DNA from: Lunatibacter sp035460985
Lineage (GTDB): Bacteria; Bacteroidota; Bacteroidia; Cytophagales; Cyclobacteriaceae
Assembly: GCA_035460985.1 (NCBI GenBank)
Contig: DATHWC010000114.1
Location: forward strand, 5,068-69,067
Reading direction: 5' to 3'
Length of the DNA: 64,000 bases
This document shows positions 34,390 through 43,727 of this stretch, one piece after another (position 1 is the first letter of the stretch; every line of letters begins with the position of its first letter). A program made the translations under genes and the position numbers. A model generated the notes under the pieces. That model worked only from the letters and a program-made list of their open reading frames with translations. It was not told the DNA's origin and made no database searches.

Positions 34390-36116
34390 AAAGGGTTGCG
34401 TCCACCTTGCTTTTTATCTCGGGTTTCTTTTTAGCTGATTTAGCTTTTGGAAATTCCGAGTTTAAACTTACCTATACAATAACTGGGGAAACCGAAAGTC
34501 GGGGAGAAGAGGTGTTTGCCGATTCACTTTCCAGACACCAATTTGTGCGTGAATTGCTACTTATCCTTCAAAGCGAAGGATACCTATTCGCTCGGGTGGC
34601 AGAATCACATATTACTGAACAGGGAGACCAAAAAGTGGAGATTCAAACCGGAAAAAGGTTTGAATGGCTTTCTTTGAAGAAAGGGAATCTGGATGATTGG
34701 TTGATTCTCAAAACGGGAATTGACCCCCAAAAATTTCAACGAACACCGGTTGACTTTACAGCGGTGAAGCGGATTTTTGATGCGTTACTGAAGGTGTCGG
34801 AAGATCAAGGTTACCCCTTTGCTTCCATCCATTTGGACAGTATCCGGCAAACTGGACAACAAATTGGGGCATCTATTGCCTATGAAGCCGGGCCAAGAAT
34901 TACATTTGACACCCTAAAGGTGACGGGCAATTCACTGACACGCCCGATCTTTTTAGCCCGGCTAACGAATCTCCTACCTGGAGAGCCATTTTCTCAAGCT
35001 AAGTTGGATCGGTCCTTCGGTTTATTAAAAAATATCCCCTATCTCCAGCTGGTGGGAGAGCCCACGCTTAGTTTTCAAAATGAAGAAGCAACGGTCTATT
35101 TCCCGATCAATGACAGAAAAATAAACAGTTTGGACGGGATCATTGGCATCCTGCCCAATGAGGTGGAAGGAAATAAATTGTTGGTAACTGGCCAGTTTGA
35201 TATTGCATTATATAATGTATCCGGAAAAGGAAGAAACTACCTAGCTTCCTGGCAGCGCTTAAGCCAGTATTCTCAAAACCTGCGTCTGACTGCAGTAGAG
35301 CCCATGGTGTTGGGTTCCGGTCTGGATGTAAAGGCCTCCTTTTTTCTCCTAAAGGAAGACACTACGTTTTTGAACAGGGACTTTAAGCTGGACGTCGGAT
35401 ACCGGGTGAGTCCTTCGGCCTATCTGAGTTTTTTCACTAGGCGGCAGACAGGTGATTTGCTTTCAACTTCCCGGCTGACAGAGGTCGAAGTTCTGCCAGA
35501 TGTTGCGGATTTTAGGTTCACCAATTACGGGATGGGCTTGGAATTCAACACAGTGGATGATGTGTTTTTCCCCAAACGTGGCATCCTTTCATCATTTACT
35601 TTTGGATTGGGAAACAAACGCATTATTCAAAATACCGGCTTGGATCCCCGGTTGTATGACAGCATAGACAGGGAGACTTTTCAATATTATATTCAAGGGG
35701 GCATCACCTATCATCACTTATGGAGGCCTCAGTTGGGGACCGTCGTCAATCTCCAAGCAGGACAGACAGTCAATGATAATTTGCTGCTCAACGATCTTTT
35801 TCGCCTTGGAGGACTAAAGTCTATCCGTGGGTTTAATGAAAACTACTTCTTCGCTAGTCAATATGCCTATCTTACTGTTGAGCCGAGATTTTACTTTGAT
35901 ACTTCGTCCTATTTTTTGATTTTTGTGGACGCTGCCGGAATTAACAACCAAGTAACCGAAGTGGGACGGGATCTCCCTTTTTCGTTTGGGGGAGGGTTTA
36001 GCATGCAGACCAAAGGGGGGATATTCAATTTTGTCTATGCATTAGGCAGGTCGGAAACCCAACCCTTGGGGTTCAATTATTCACGAATACACTTTGGCTA
36101 TACCGGAAGATTTTAA
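34383..36116 (+). CDS. BamA/TamA-family outer-membrane protein (POTRA plus D15 barrel)
   Basis: This 577-residue protein has a signal peptide (KRVASTLLFISGFFLADLAFG). A POTRA-like region covers about residues 25-240, with at least one clear repeat at ITFDTLKVTGNSLTRPIFLA. A surface-antigen barrel of about 330 residues ends RIHFGYTGRF. The only plausible start is TTG at 34383, overlapping the SMP-30 gene. It is distinct from and shorter than the true BamA at 3927. It may assist insertion of particular barrels; the next gene follows without a gap. Confidence 0.82.
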   Translation: MVKRVASTLLFISGFFLADLAFGNSEFKLTYTITGETESRGEEVFADSLSRHQFVRELLLILQSEGYLFARVAESHITEQGDQKVEIQTGKRFEWLSLKKGNLDDWLILKTGIDPQKFQRTPVDFTAVKRIFDALLKVSEDQGYPFASIHLDSIRQTGQQIGASIAYEAGPRITFDTLKVTGNSLTRPIFLARLTNLLPGEPFSQAKLDRSFGLLKNIPYLQLVGEPTLSFQNEEATVYFPINDRKINSLDGIIGILPNEVEGNKLLVTGQFDIALYNVSGKGRNYLASWQRLSQYSQNLRLTAVEPMVLGSGLDVKASFFLLKEDTTFLNRDFKLDVGYRVSPSAYLSFFTRRQTGDLLSTSRLTEVEVLPDVADFRFTNYGMGLEFNTVDDVFFPKRGILSSFTFGLGNKRIIQNTGLDPRLYDSIDRETFQYYIQGGITYHHLWRPQLGTVVNLQAGQTVNDNLLLNDLFRLGGLKSIRGFNENYFFASQYAYLTVEPRFYFDTSSYFLIFVDAAGINNQVTEVGRDLPFSFGGGFSMQTKGGIFNFVYALGRSETQPLGFNYSRIHFGYTGRF

Positions 36117-37235
36117 ATGAAAAGCAATCGGATACTTTTAATTGTCGCCCTGATTTTTTGCTGTAGCTCCTTTCAAATCGGGCGTGCCCAAGTGTTGGAA
36201 AATTTCAACCCGGAACTGAAGGTAACCACAAGGGGCAGGGTTTTAAAGACAACCGAAAAGTTGACCGTTTCCATACCGCTAAACAGCTTTCCCTTATCCC
36301 ATCTTCAAGTCAAAGTTCCAAAGGACGCGGCAGTTTTTTTGGCTGGGGTATTATGGGATTTGTCTGTATCCGACACGATTTATCAGCTTCCAATGGCAGA
36401 AATTCAGCGTTTGGCACCAGCACAGGAGGAACATGTTGAGCTGGTAATATTTAAGCCGGGAATTGAACTTGGCCAGGTGTCGGTACAAAAGATAAGTTTT
36501 CAAAATGGGGATTTGGTTGGAGCACCTGTTTTTGAAATCAAGGAGGAGTTTTTAAAACGGACTAAGGATGATTTTAGAGAATTCTTTTTTTTAAGTGTAT
36601 TAATTATTTTGTTGCTGGTAGCCATATTCCGGATCGTTCATCCTACTGTGTTCAGTATTTTTTTAAACCCCAGGTATTTGGTTACAGCCGAAGAGCTTAC
36701 CGATACGACTATCACCTCACGTTTTTTCTCGAGTGCACTGTTGTTTTATTTGTTGGTGGTGAACCTAGTGCTTATGCTTATCGCCATCAGTGGCCTCTAT
36801 TTTCTTGACGTTGATCTTGGGGCTTATACACTTGCAAGTGATTTCAATGGTTTGTTTTTTTTCTGGCTGTTGGGTACCGTAATTGGCACATTCGTGCTAT
36901 TTGTCAAATATGTGTGGCTTAAAGTTCTGTCCACTATTTTTTCGATTCTGAAATTCGAAATACCCCATTTTCTTTACATGCTAAGGGCTATTTCGTTGGG
37001 ATTACTCGCCGTTCTTGTGGTGCTGGTTTTCAGCATTGCAAACGCCTCTGCTGATGTGGTGGAACTAACGTCTCTTTTGATTAAGGGATATTTCATATAT
37101 TACTTGGCGGCCACAGGCATGCTCTGGATATTAATGACTAATAAACTAACATTAAAAAATTACCATTTATTTTCTTACATTTGCACCGCAGAATTGATTC
37201 CCTTTTTGGTGATTACTAAATTGCTCATGGGGTAA
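36117..37235 (+). CDS. DUF4271 membrane protein
   Basis: This 372-residue protein has a signal-like N-terminus (LLIVALIFCCSSFQIGRA) and a periplasmic segment of about 130 residues. About six membrane helices follow over residues 155-370, starting FFLSVLIILLLVAIF. This matches DUF4271, a Bacteroidota family usually found just upstream of uroporphyrinogen-III synthase, as here. The start codon directly follows the stop of the D15 gene. Function is unknown. Confidence 0.82.
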   Translation: MKSNRILLIVALIFCCSSFQIGRAQVLENFNPELKVTTRGRVLKTTEKLTVSIPLNSFPLSHLQVKVPKDAAVFLAGVLWDLSVSDTIYQLPMAEIQRLAPAQEEHVELVIFKPGIELGQVSVQKISFQNGDLVGAPVFEIKEEFLKRTKDDFREFFFLSVLIILLLVAIFRIVHPTVFSIFLNPRYLVTAEELTDTTITSRFFSSALLFYLLVVNLVLMLIAISGLYFLDVDLGAYTLASDFNGLFFFWLLGTVIGTFVLFVKYVWLKVLSTIFSILKFEIPHFLYMLRAISLGLLAVLVVLVFSIANASADVVELTSLLIKGYFIYYLAATGMLWILMTNKLTLKNYHLFSYICTAELIPFLVITKLLMG

Positions 37236-37261
37236 ACTTACTAATTAAGGAAAAAATTAAG

Positions 37262-38035
37262 ATGACTCATTCAACAAAAGACAGACTTAACCGGGTTAGA
37301 AGTATACTGGTGTCTCAGCCAAAACCTACCGATGAAAGGTCACCTTATTTTCAGTTAGCCGAAAAATACAAGATAAAAATAGATTTTCGGCCATTCATTC
37401 AGGTAGAGCCCGTTCCAGTGAAGGAATTTAGGAAGCAAAAAATTGATATTTTAAAGCACACGGCCATTATTTTTACCAGTCGAAATGCGATAGACCATTT
37501 TTTCAATATATGCCAAGAGCTGAAAATTGAAATGCCCGCAGACATGAAGTATTTCTGCATCTCGGATCAAACGGCGCATTATTTGCAAAAATATATCGTT
37601 ATCCGCAAGCGAAAATTGTTTGTGGGTACACGCACTGCGGCGGATTTGTTTGATTATTTCAAAAAGCATAAGTCAGAAAAATATTTGTTTCCCTGCTCGG
37701 ATATCCGAAAGGAAGACATCCCGGATTATCTTGCAAAAAACAACATCAATTACACGGAGGCGATTATTTACCATACGGTACCGGCGAATCTTTCCGACCT
37801 CAAAGATATTAAATATGACATTTTGGCTTTTTTTAGTCCCTCAGGGATCAAGTCATTATATCAGAACTTTCCTGATTTTGAGCAAAATAACACACGCATA
37901 GCTGCGTTTGGACCGACTACAGCCCAGGCTGTCAAAGATCAACATTTGATTTTGGATATAGAAGCGCCGCTTCCAAACGCACCAAGTATGACAGGCGCTT
38001 TGGAACTTTATATAAAAAAAGCAAACAAATTGTAA
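37262..38035 (+). CDS. hemD: Uroporphyrinogen-III synthase
   Basis: HemD closes hydroxymethylbilane to uroporphyrinogen III in haem synthesis. The 257-residue protein shows the two-lobed pattern of the family: FTSRNAIDHFF in lobe one, then ILAFFSPSGIKSLYQNF and IAAFGPTTAQAVKD in lobe two. The N-terminal extension VRSILVSQPKPTDERSPYF is typical of the Bacteroidota form. HemD is poorly conserved, so the call rests on these motifs together with the DUF4271 and porP neighbours. Confidence 0.85.
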   Translation: MTHSTKDRLNRVRSILVSQPKPTDERSPYFQLAEKYKIKIDFRPFIQVEPVPVKEFRKQKIDILKHTAIIFTSRNAIDHFFNICQELKIEMPADMKYFCISDQTAHYLQKYIVIRKRKLFVGTRTAADLFDYFKKHKSEKYLFPCSDIRKEDIPDYLAKNNINYTEAIIYHTVPANLSDLKDIKYDILAFFSPSGIKSLYQNFPDFEQNNTRIAAFGPTTAQAVKDQHLILDIEAPLPNAPSMTGALELYIKKANKL

Positions 38036-38112
38036 ATACTTTTAATCTTTTTTAAGGTAATTTCAGTTAAAATGTGTAGAATAGGTTTTCAAAGTCAAAA
38101 TGTCATTTACAC

Positions 38113-39090
38113 ATGATGAAAAGGTTTTACCTGTATAGGAGTGTCATCGTTTGTTTACCCCTATTGGTTTTATTTTCTATTCCCCTAGCTGCTCAGCAGG
38201 ATGCTCAGTTTACGCAGTATATGTACAACGGCCTCTTTTATAATCCTGCATTTTCCGGAAAGGATGCAGGATACTCCTTCTCTGCTTTGCATAGAAGTCA
38301 GTGGCTTTCGTATACAACGGGCACAGGAGGGGGCGGGGCGCCAACCACCCAGCTTGTGACAGTCTCCGGCGGGTTTGAGCAAACGAACCTTGGGTTTGGC
38401 CTTACTGTTGTCAACGATGACATTGGCATCTCAAACAACCAGGAAATTAATCTATCTTTGGCCTATCATTTAAGAGTGGGTAGGGGGAAACTTAGTTTTG
38501 GGGCTTCAGGAGGGTTTTTTTCCAGTACATTGAAGTACGATGAATTGAACCCGGTAAATCCAGATCCAAGCCTGCCAAGCGCAGGTAGGGAAAATCAGAT
38601 TAACAACAGCTTTTCCTTTGGTATTTTGTATGACCGAAGCAACTTTTATGCTGGGGCAAGTACAAGGCATTTTAACGAACCAGAGTTTGATTTTGGGGAT
38701 GGTGCCCTGGGAAACCAACTTGAACGGCATCATTATTTATTAGTCGGCTACAGAATAAACACTTTTGCATTGTTCAGTGTTGAACCAAGTATATTATTAA
38801 AATCAGTATCTTTGAATAATTTTTCTTATGACGTTAGCGTTATAGGCACGTATAACAAAAAAATTAGTCTAGGGCTGGCATATAGAGGAGAAGAATCAGC
38901 ATCGGTTTTGCTGGGATATAGTTTGTTGAGGGATAATTCCTTACGTCTAGGGTATGCCTTTGACTTGGTCGTGGGAGGTCTTGAAGCAAAGTCCCCTACA
39001 ACACACGAATTTATGTTAACTTACGATCTTCCCCAAGCCAGAAAAGAATTGGAAAGGGTTATACAGCGGACACCGAGGTTTAGATTTTAA
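38113..39090 (+). CDS. porP: Type IX secretion system outer-membrane protein PorP/SprF family
   Basis: This 325-residue barrel protein has a signal peptide (about 1-27, VLFSIPLAAQ). The family hallmark just after it reads QDAQFTQYMYNGLFYNPAFS. PorP/SprF proteins tether C-terminal-domain cargo or partner SprB-like adhesins in the T9SS and, in gliders, at the cell surface. It precedes gldKLMN on the same strand, the usual order. Confidence 0.92.
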   Translation: MMKRFYLYRSVIVCLPLLVLFSIPLAAQQDAQFTQYMYNGLFYNPAFSGKDAGYSFSALHRSQWLSYTTGTGGGGAPTTQLVTVSGGFEQTNLGFGLTVVNDDIGISNNQEINLSLAYHLRVGRGKLSFGASGGFFSSTLKYDELNPVNPDPSLPSAGRENQINNSFSFGILYDRSNFYAGASTRHFNEPEFDFGDGALGNQLERHHYLLVGYRINTFALFSVEPSILLKSVSLNNFSYDVSVIGTYNKKISLGLAYRGEESASVLLGYSLLRDNSLRLGYAFDLVVGGLEAKSPTTHEFMLTYDLPQARKELERVIQRTPRFRF

Positions 39091-39092
39091 AA

Positions 39093-39119
39093 TTGATAGT
39101 AAAAAACCAAATAAATTTG
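39093..39119 (+). promoter_or_regulatory. Candidate promoter for gldKLMN
   Basis: TTG at 39093-39095 and the -7 box TAAATTTG at 39112-39119 are 16 bases apart, close to the Bacteroidota promoter layout. Transcription would begin near 39125, leaving a leader of about 80 bases before gldK. This suggests gldKLMN can be transcribed apart from porP. Confidence 0.45.
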
Positions 39120-39204
39120 TGTTTTTCTATTATTTTCTTCTAAATTTCGATTTCTTTGGTGAGTTAAATAGTTGAAATTGAATGTAGTTAATTTATTGTC
39201 ATTT

Positions 39205-40299
39205 ATGTTACGAAAAATGAACTCGCGTTATTTTGCTCTCGCAATTGGGCTTGTGGTTGCGACGCTACTTCAAAGTTGCGGGCTTTTTGGAAGCAAGGGT
39301 GCGGCTAGCGAAAAGCTGAATAGAAGGGGTGAAGTTACAGGGGTTCCGAAGCGATCCGGCTGGCAACAAGCACTACCCGATCAGATGGTACCCGTAAAAG
39401 CCGGCACGTTTTGGATGGGCCAAGCGGACGAGGACATATCTCTGAGTATGTCATCGATGAACAAGCAGGTCACTATCTCAGAATTCTTTATGGATAAGTA
39501 TGAAGTATCCAACAACAAATACAGACAATTTTTAGAATCTGTACGCATGGGAGAACTGGCCTTGGGCACTCCTACTACACAAGCCGAACCTCCTCAATTT
39601 AATATTGAAGAATTAATTCCTGACACTACAGTATGGACCAACAGCTTTACGCATCATTACGGTGACCCATTGATGCAATATTACTTTGATCATCCGGCGT
39701 TTGATGACTATCCTGTAGTTGGAGTGAGTTGGAATCAAGCTAAGCAATTCTGTGAATGGAAATCCTATCACATGAACGCCAATGATCAGTCGGAATTTGA
39801 TATGCCTAAATTCAGACTGCCTTTCGAAGCTGAATGGGAATATGCAGCCAAAGGCGGGAAAGATATCGCCAAATACCCCTGGGGAGGTCCGTACCTTAAA
39901 AATCGCCGGGGATGCTTAATGGCCAATTTCAAACCAGGAAGGGGCAATTATATTGATGACGGATTTGCGTACACCGCTCCGGTAGATGCCTTTGCGCCTA
40001 ACGGCTACGGGTTGTATAATATGGCAGGCAATGTCTCGGAATGGGTAGAGGATGCTTATAATCCAGCAGCGAATGCTCTAGTGTGGGACATGAACCCAAC
40101 TTACTTTGATGAAAACGAACCCCGAAAGGTAGTTCGCGGAGGATCTTGGAAAGATGTTGCCCATTATCTGGAAACTAGTACAAGAAATTATGAATTCCAG
40201 GATTTGCAAACTGCTCATATAGGATTCAGAACAGCCATGACTTATATAGGTAGATCTGGCTCCATGAGCGTGAAGTCCAACCGAAGAAGTAGAAGATAA
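39205..40299 (+). CDS. gldK: Type IX secretion lipoprotein GldK/PorK
   Basis: GldK forms, with GldN, the periplasmic ring of the T9SS beneath the outer membrane. From ATG 39205 (364 residues) a lipoprotein signal is present (LAIGLVVATLLQSC); ATG 39217 is also possible, and the TTG 33 bases upstream is rejected. The body is an FGE-sulfatase/SUMF1-like domain (VKAGTFWMGQADEDIS, FMDKYEVSNNKYRQF, LPFEAEWEYAAKGG, YNMAGNVSEWVEDAYN, VVRGGSWKDVAHYLE). This is diagnostic when followed by gldLMN, as it is here. Confidence 0.95.
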   Translation: MLRKMNSRYFALAIGLVVATLLQSCGLFGSKGAASEKLNRRGEVTGVPKRSGWQQALPDQMVPVKAGTFWMGQADEDISLSMSSMNKQVTISEFFMDKYEVSNNKYRQFLESVRMGELALGTPTTQAEPPQFNIEELIPDTTVWTNSFTHHYGDPLMQYYFDHPAFDDYPVVGVSWNQAKQFCEWKSYHMNANDQSEFDMPKFRLPFEAEWEYAAKGGKDIAKYPWGGPYLKNRRGCLMANFKPGRGNYIDDGFAYTAPVDAFAPNGYGLYNMAGNVSEWVEDAYNPAANALVWDMNPTYFDENEPRKVVRGGSWKDVAHYLETSTRNYEFQDLQTAHIGFRTAMTYIGRSGSMSVKSNRRSRR

Positions 40300-40355
40300 C
40301 AGATACCTTTAATAGACAATCAAACTTATAATCACCCCTCTTTTTAAAAAAACGT

Positions 40356-41171
40356 ATGTCAACAACAAACAAAAAATCCTTATCTTATAGGTTCTATACA
40401 GACGTTATGCCAAAGATTTACGGCATTGGCGCAGCAGTTGTAATTTTGGGAGCAATGTTTAAAATCCTTGACTGGCCTTTCGCTAATCTTATGATAGGTG
40501 TAGGGTTGAGTACTGAGGCAGTAATATTTTTTCTCTCGGCATTTGAGCCAAAAAACGAAGAAATTGATTGGACAAAAGTGTATCCGGAATTAGCCGAAGG
40601 AGAAAATGCCGGTGCTACTCCAATAGCAAGAAAGGCCTCACCTGTACAGACGGATCAGACTGCGCAAAAATTGGACAGTCTGCTCGAAAATGCTAAAATC
40701 GGTCCGGATCTGATCGAAAGTTTGGGTAAAGGAATCCAAAACTTAGCCACATCTGCGCAGAAAATGGGCAACATATCTGAGGCTACTTTAGCAACTAACG
40801 AGTATACGCAAAACCTAAAGAAAGCTTCTACTTCACTTGTGTCTATTAACACTTCATATGAGAAGACCGCTACAGCACTCGCAGAAATGACATCTGCCTC
40901 GCAGGATGCCAAACAATATAGGGAGCAAGTAGTCAATGTGACGAAAAGCCTGGGAGCGCTGAATAATATTTATGAAATGGAACTACAGGAAACAGAAAGC
41001 CATGTGAAAGTAATTAATAAATTTTACTCCAATATTGCGGCCGCTATGGAAGGTCTCAATGAGGCGGGCAAAGAAACCCAGTCTTTCAAAACAGAATTGG
41101 CAAAACTTAATTCAAACGTGAATGCATTGAATAAAATTTATGGTGGTATGCTTACTGCCATGAAATCCTAA
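40356..41171 (+). CDS. gldL: Type IX secretion inner-membrane motor protein GldL
   Basis: GldL and GldM form the proton-driven motor of the T9SS. The 271-residue protein has two N-terminal membrane helices (about residues 20-66, IGAAVVILGAMFKIL and LMIGVGLSTEAVIFFLSAF). The second holds a glutamate at a motor-typical position (STEAVIFF). A long cytoplasmic helical region follows, with repeated NL/ATS heptads. It sits between gldK and gldM with short gaps. Confidence 0.95.
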   Translation: MSTTNKKSLSYRFYTDVMPKIYGIGAAVVILGAMFKILDWPFANLMIGVGLSTEAVIFFLSAFEPKNEEIDWTKVYPELAEGENAGATPIARKASPVQTDQTAQKLDSLLENAKIGPDLIESLGKGIQNLATSAQKMGNISEATLATNEYTQNLKKASTSLVSINTSYEKTATALAEMTSASQDAKQYREQVVNVTKSLGALNNIYEMELQETESHVKVINKFYSNIAAAMEGLNEAGKETQSFKTELAKLNSNVNALNKIYGGMLTAMKS

Positions 41172-41228
41172 TCAAGTATTTGCTTCAAATTCATGTTACA
41201 TTTTGTTCCTGAAAAATTAAAATAAATT

Positions 41229-42830
41229 ATGGCGGGTGGTAAAGAAACACCAAGACAGCGGATGATCGGTATGATGTACCTGGTCCTCACGGCTCTTTTG
41301 GCCTTACAAATAAGTAATCAGATATTGCAGAAGTTCATTTTGTTGAATGATGGTTTGGAGCGAACTTCCAACAATTACATTCAAAAAAATGAGTTCTCCT
41401 TAGATATTATTGCTTCAACTGTTGAACAACAGGGAAACAATGAGAAAGACCTTCCTAAAGTGGCCGCAGCCCAACAGATAAGGACAAAAAGCAGGGACGT
41501 TTACAAATACTTGGAAGACATCAAACTGAGTCTTATACAGCAGGCAAATTTGCTCAATGATGAAGGCAATTTTAGAACCGCGGCATTAAAGAATGTAGAA
41601 ATTCCCGGAAACCTGTTTAATAATAATCGGGTAGGATATGAAATGCAGGAAAAGTTAAACGAGTATCCTACAGAAGTCAACGGTATATTATCCAGCTTAG
41701 GCATAAATTCCTCTTTTGGAGATATCGCTAAGGATGCAAGTGAAATCGATTTGTTCAAAAATGACAGGGAAGTAAATTACAAAGATTATGTAAATCTGAA
41801 TTATGTGAAATCCCCGGTCGGAGCTGTGTTGGCAATCCTCAGTCAGCATCAAAACGAAGTCTTGAACATTGAGAGTGAAGCCCTTACGGCAATCACAAAT
41901 TCTTTGGGTTCATTCATATTTGAAGCAGACAGGCTTATGGCACGAGTTGCCGCAAACTCCAATGTGGTGGCTGCGGGAACCAAATTTGAAGCAGATCTAT
42001 TTATCGCTTCGGCCTCCTCAGGAGCAGAACTTAGAATGTCTGCTGACGGGCGTACTGTGCCAGTGGTGGATGGTTTTGGAAAGATTGAATTTCCTGTGGC
42101 TCCTGCTTCCAGTTACGATGATAGGGGATTGGCCAGAAGGACCTTACGTGGTGAGATTATCGTTCCAATTGGTGGGGTAGACAGTCTGATTTCGGTAGAT
42201 TACGAATACTTTGTTGCCCAGCCATTGATAAAGGTTTCCTCAGTTGTGGTTAGCCAACTTTACGCTGAATGTGCCAACGATTTAAACATCGACGTACCTG
42301 CCTTGGGGAATGCCTATGCTCCCGAATTTTCCGTTACAGGTGGACAGGCCATTAAAGGGCAGCGTGCTGGGGATGTTACCATTATACCTGGACGAAGTGG
42401 CAAAGTAGTTATTGGCGTATCCAGTGGAGGCAATCGAATTGGATCTGTTGATTATGATATTAGGCCTGTGCCTGCGCCGACGGTGAGAGCATTTAATGGA
42501 GATACACCTATAGATTTCCAAAATCCGTTCCCTTTTCCAGGTCCACGATCTCTACAGATTAGAGCTATACCCGAACCAACCTTTGCACAGACTATGTCAA
42601 GGGATTCGAATTTTGAAGTTACTTCTGGTGAGGTGCGGTTGGTAAGGAATGACGTTCCGAGGGCATCAGTAAGGATATCTGGCAGGAATGTTTCAACCAC
42701 TAGTCTGTTAGCAGAAGCCCAAGCAGGGGATAAACTGGTAATAATCATAAACGAAGTAACGCGAACAAATTTCCAAGGAAATAAAATCGCAAGTCCTTTT
42801 AATGAGGTTTATAGTTTGTCCATACGCTAA
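41229..42830 (+). CDS. gldM: Type IX secretion motor/periplasmic shaft protein GldM
   Basis: GldM has a single N-terminal membrane helix (about residues 13-33, MIGMMYLVLTALLALQIS) after the family start AGGKETPRQR. Four periplasmic domains follow over about 500 residues that reach the GldK/N ring. Length (533 residues) and start fit the family. It transmits motor torque across the periplasm. It lies between gldL and gldN in one transcription unit. Confidence 0.95.
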   Translation: MAGGKETPRQRMIGMMYLVLTALLALQISNQILQKFILLNDGLERTSNNYIQKNEFSLDIIASTVEQQGNNEKDLPKVAAAQQIRTKSRDVYKYLEDIKLSLIQQANLLNDEGNFRTAALKNVEIPGNLFNNNRVGYEMQEKLNEYPTEVNGILSSLGINSSFGDIAKDASEIDLFKNDREVNYKDYVNLNYVKSPVGAVLAILSQHQNEVLNIESEALTAITNSLGSFIFEADRLMARVAANSNVVAAGTKFEADLFIASASSGAELRMSADGRTVPVVDGFGKIEFPVAPASSYDDRGLARRTLRGEIIVPIGGVDSLISVDYEYFVAQPLIKVSSVVVSQLYAECANDLNIDVPALGNAYAPEFSVTGGQAIKGQRAGDVTIIPGRSGKVVIGVSSGGNRIGSVDYDIRPVPAPTVRAFNGDTPIDFQNPFPFPGPRSLQIRAIPEPTFAQTMSRDSNFEVTSGEVRLVRNDVPRASVRISGRNVSTTSLLAEAQAGDKLVIIINEVTRTNFQGNKIASPFNEVYSLSIR

Positions 42831-42881
42831 CACACAGGTTTTGACGTTACTTATTTAGTAAGTTATTAAAGAAAAGAAATT

Positions 42882-43691
42882 ATGAAAGCAACGGGTAAGT
42901 ATTCTCTCATTACATCCATCCTGCTTATATTTATTGTGAATCTTGATGTCTTGGCCCAGCAGCCCACCTCGCAATTCGATGGAGGAGACAATCCTAGGTC
43001 TATTATGGATACCACCTTTTCGGTGTTGCCCATTCGGGAAGATGATAAAATGTACCAAATGGGGGTGTGGAGAAGAATAGACCTTCGGGAGAAATACAAC
43101 CTTCCTTTCTATGGAACGGGTGGGCTAAAGCTTGGAGGAATCGTAAGGAATATTTTAGGGGCGGTGCAGTCGGGTATGCTTAAGCCCTATGCGGATGAGG
43201 ACTTTACGCAAGAATTAGGTATTACCGATTTTGAAACAAATTTTTGGATCAATGAATTGGGTGACAGTATTTTTGTGAGGGATCTTTATTATGTGGATTT
43301 TAAGGAAGATTTTCTTTTTGACAAGAATAGAGCCGAGATTAAGTTTGACATCAAATACTTGCAATTGGTTATGCCTTCTGAGACCAACAGTAATGCTGGT
43401 GAAAGGACTATAGGGTATTTCAAATACAAGGATTTCTACAATCATTTTAAAAACGACCCTGATGCGAAATGGCTGAACTTTCAAAATACCTCTAAAAACC
43501 TCCCATACGATCAAGCCTTTGACATGCGGTTGTTTAAATCTGTGGTTAGAAAATACACTAACCCGGATAATGCGTTAATTGCGGATATGGTGGACAATAG
43601 CCAACCCAACGCACGTATGCAGGCGTATCTCAAATCTCTTGAATTTGAATATGGATTGCTGGAATGGGAAAATGATCTTTGGGAATGGTAA
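42882..43691 (+). CDS. gldN: Type IX secretion ring protein GldN
   Basis: GldN partners GldK in the periplasmic ring. The 269-residue protein has a signal peptide (about 1-27, SILLIFIVNLDVLAQ). Family features include DKMYQMGVWRRIDLREKYN and the core NPLF-type region replaced here by KPYADEDFTQELGITDFE. It is the last gene of the gld cluster and is followed by a perfect terminator. Confidence 0.93.
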   Translation: MKATGKYSLITSILLIFIVNLDVLAQQPTSQFDGGDNPRSIMDTTFSVLPIREDDKMYQMGVWRRIDLREKYNLPFYGTGGLKLGGIVRNILGAVQSGMLKPYADEDFTQELGITDFETNFWINELGDSIFVRDLYYVDFKEDFLFDKNRAEIKFDIKYLQLVMPSETNSNAGERTIGYFKYKDFYNHFKNDPDAKWLNFQNTSKNLPYDQAFDMRLFKSVVRKYTNPDNALIADMVDNSQPNARMQAYLKSLEFEYGLLEWENDLWEW

Positions 43692-43700
43692 GATTTAGGA

Positions 43701-43727
43701 AGCGGGTTGAAAAACCCGCTTTTTTTA
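43701..43727 (+). terminator. Terminator after gldN, shared with uvrC end
   Basis: AGCGGGTT (43701-43708) and AACCCGCT (43713-43720) pair perfectly with a short loop, and six T follow. The uvrC stop codon on the minus strand lies in the T-tract, so the hairpin probably serves both directions. Confidence 0.88.
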
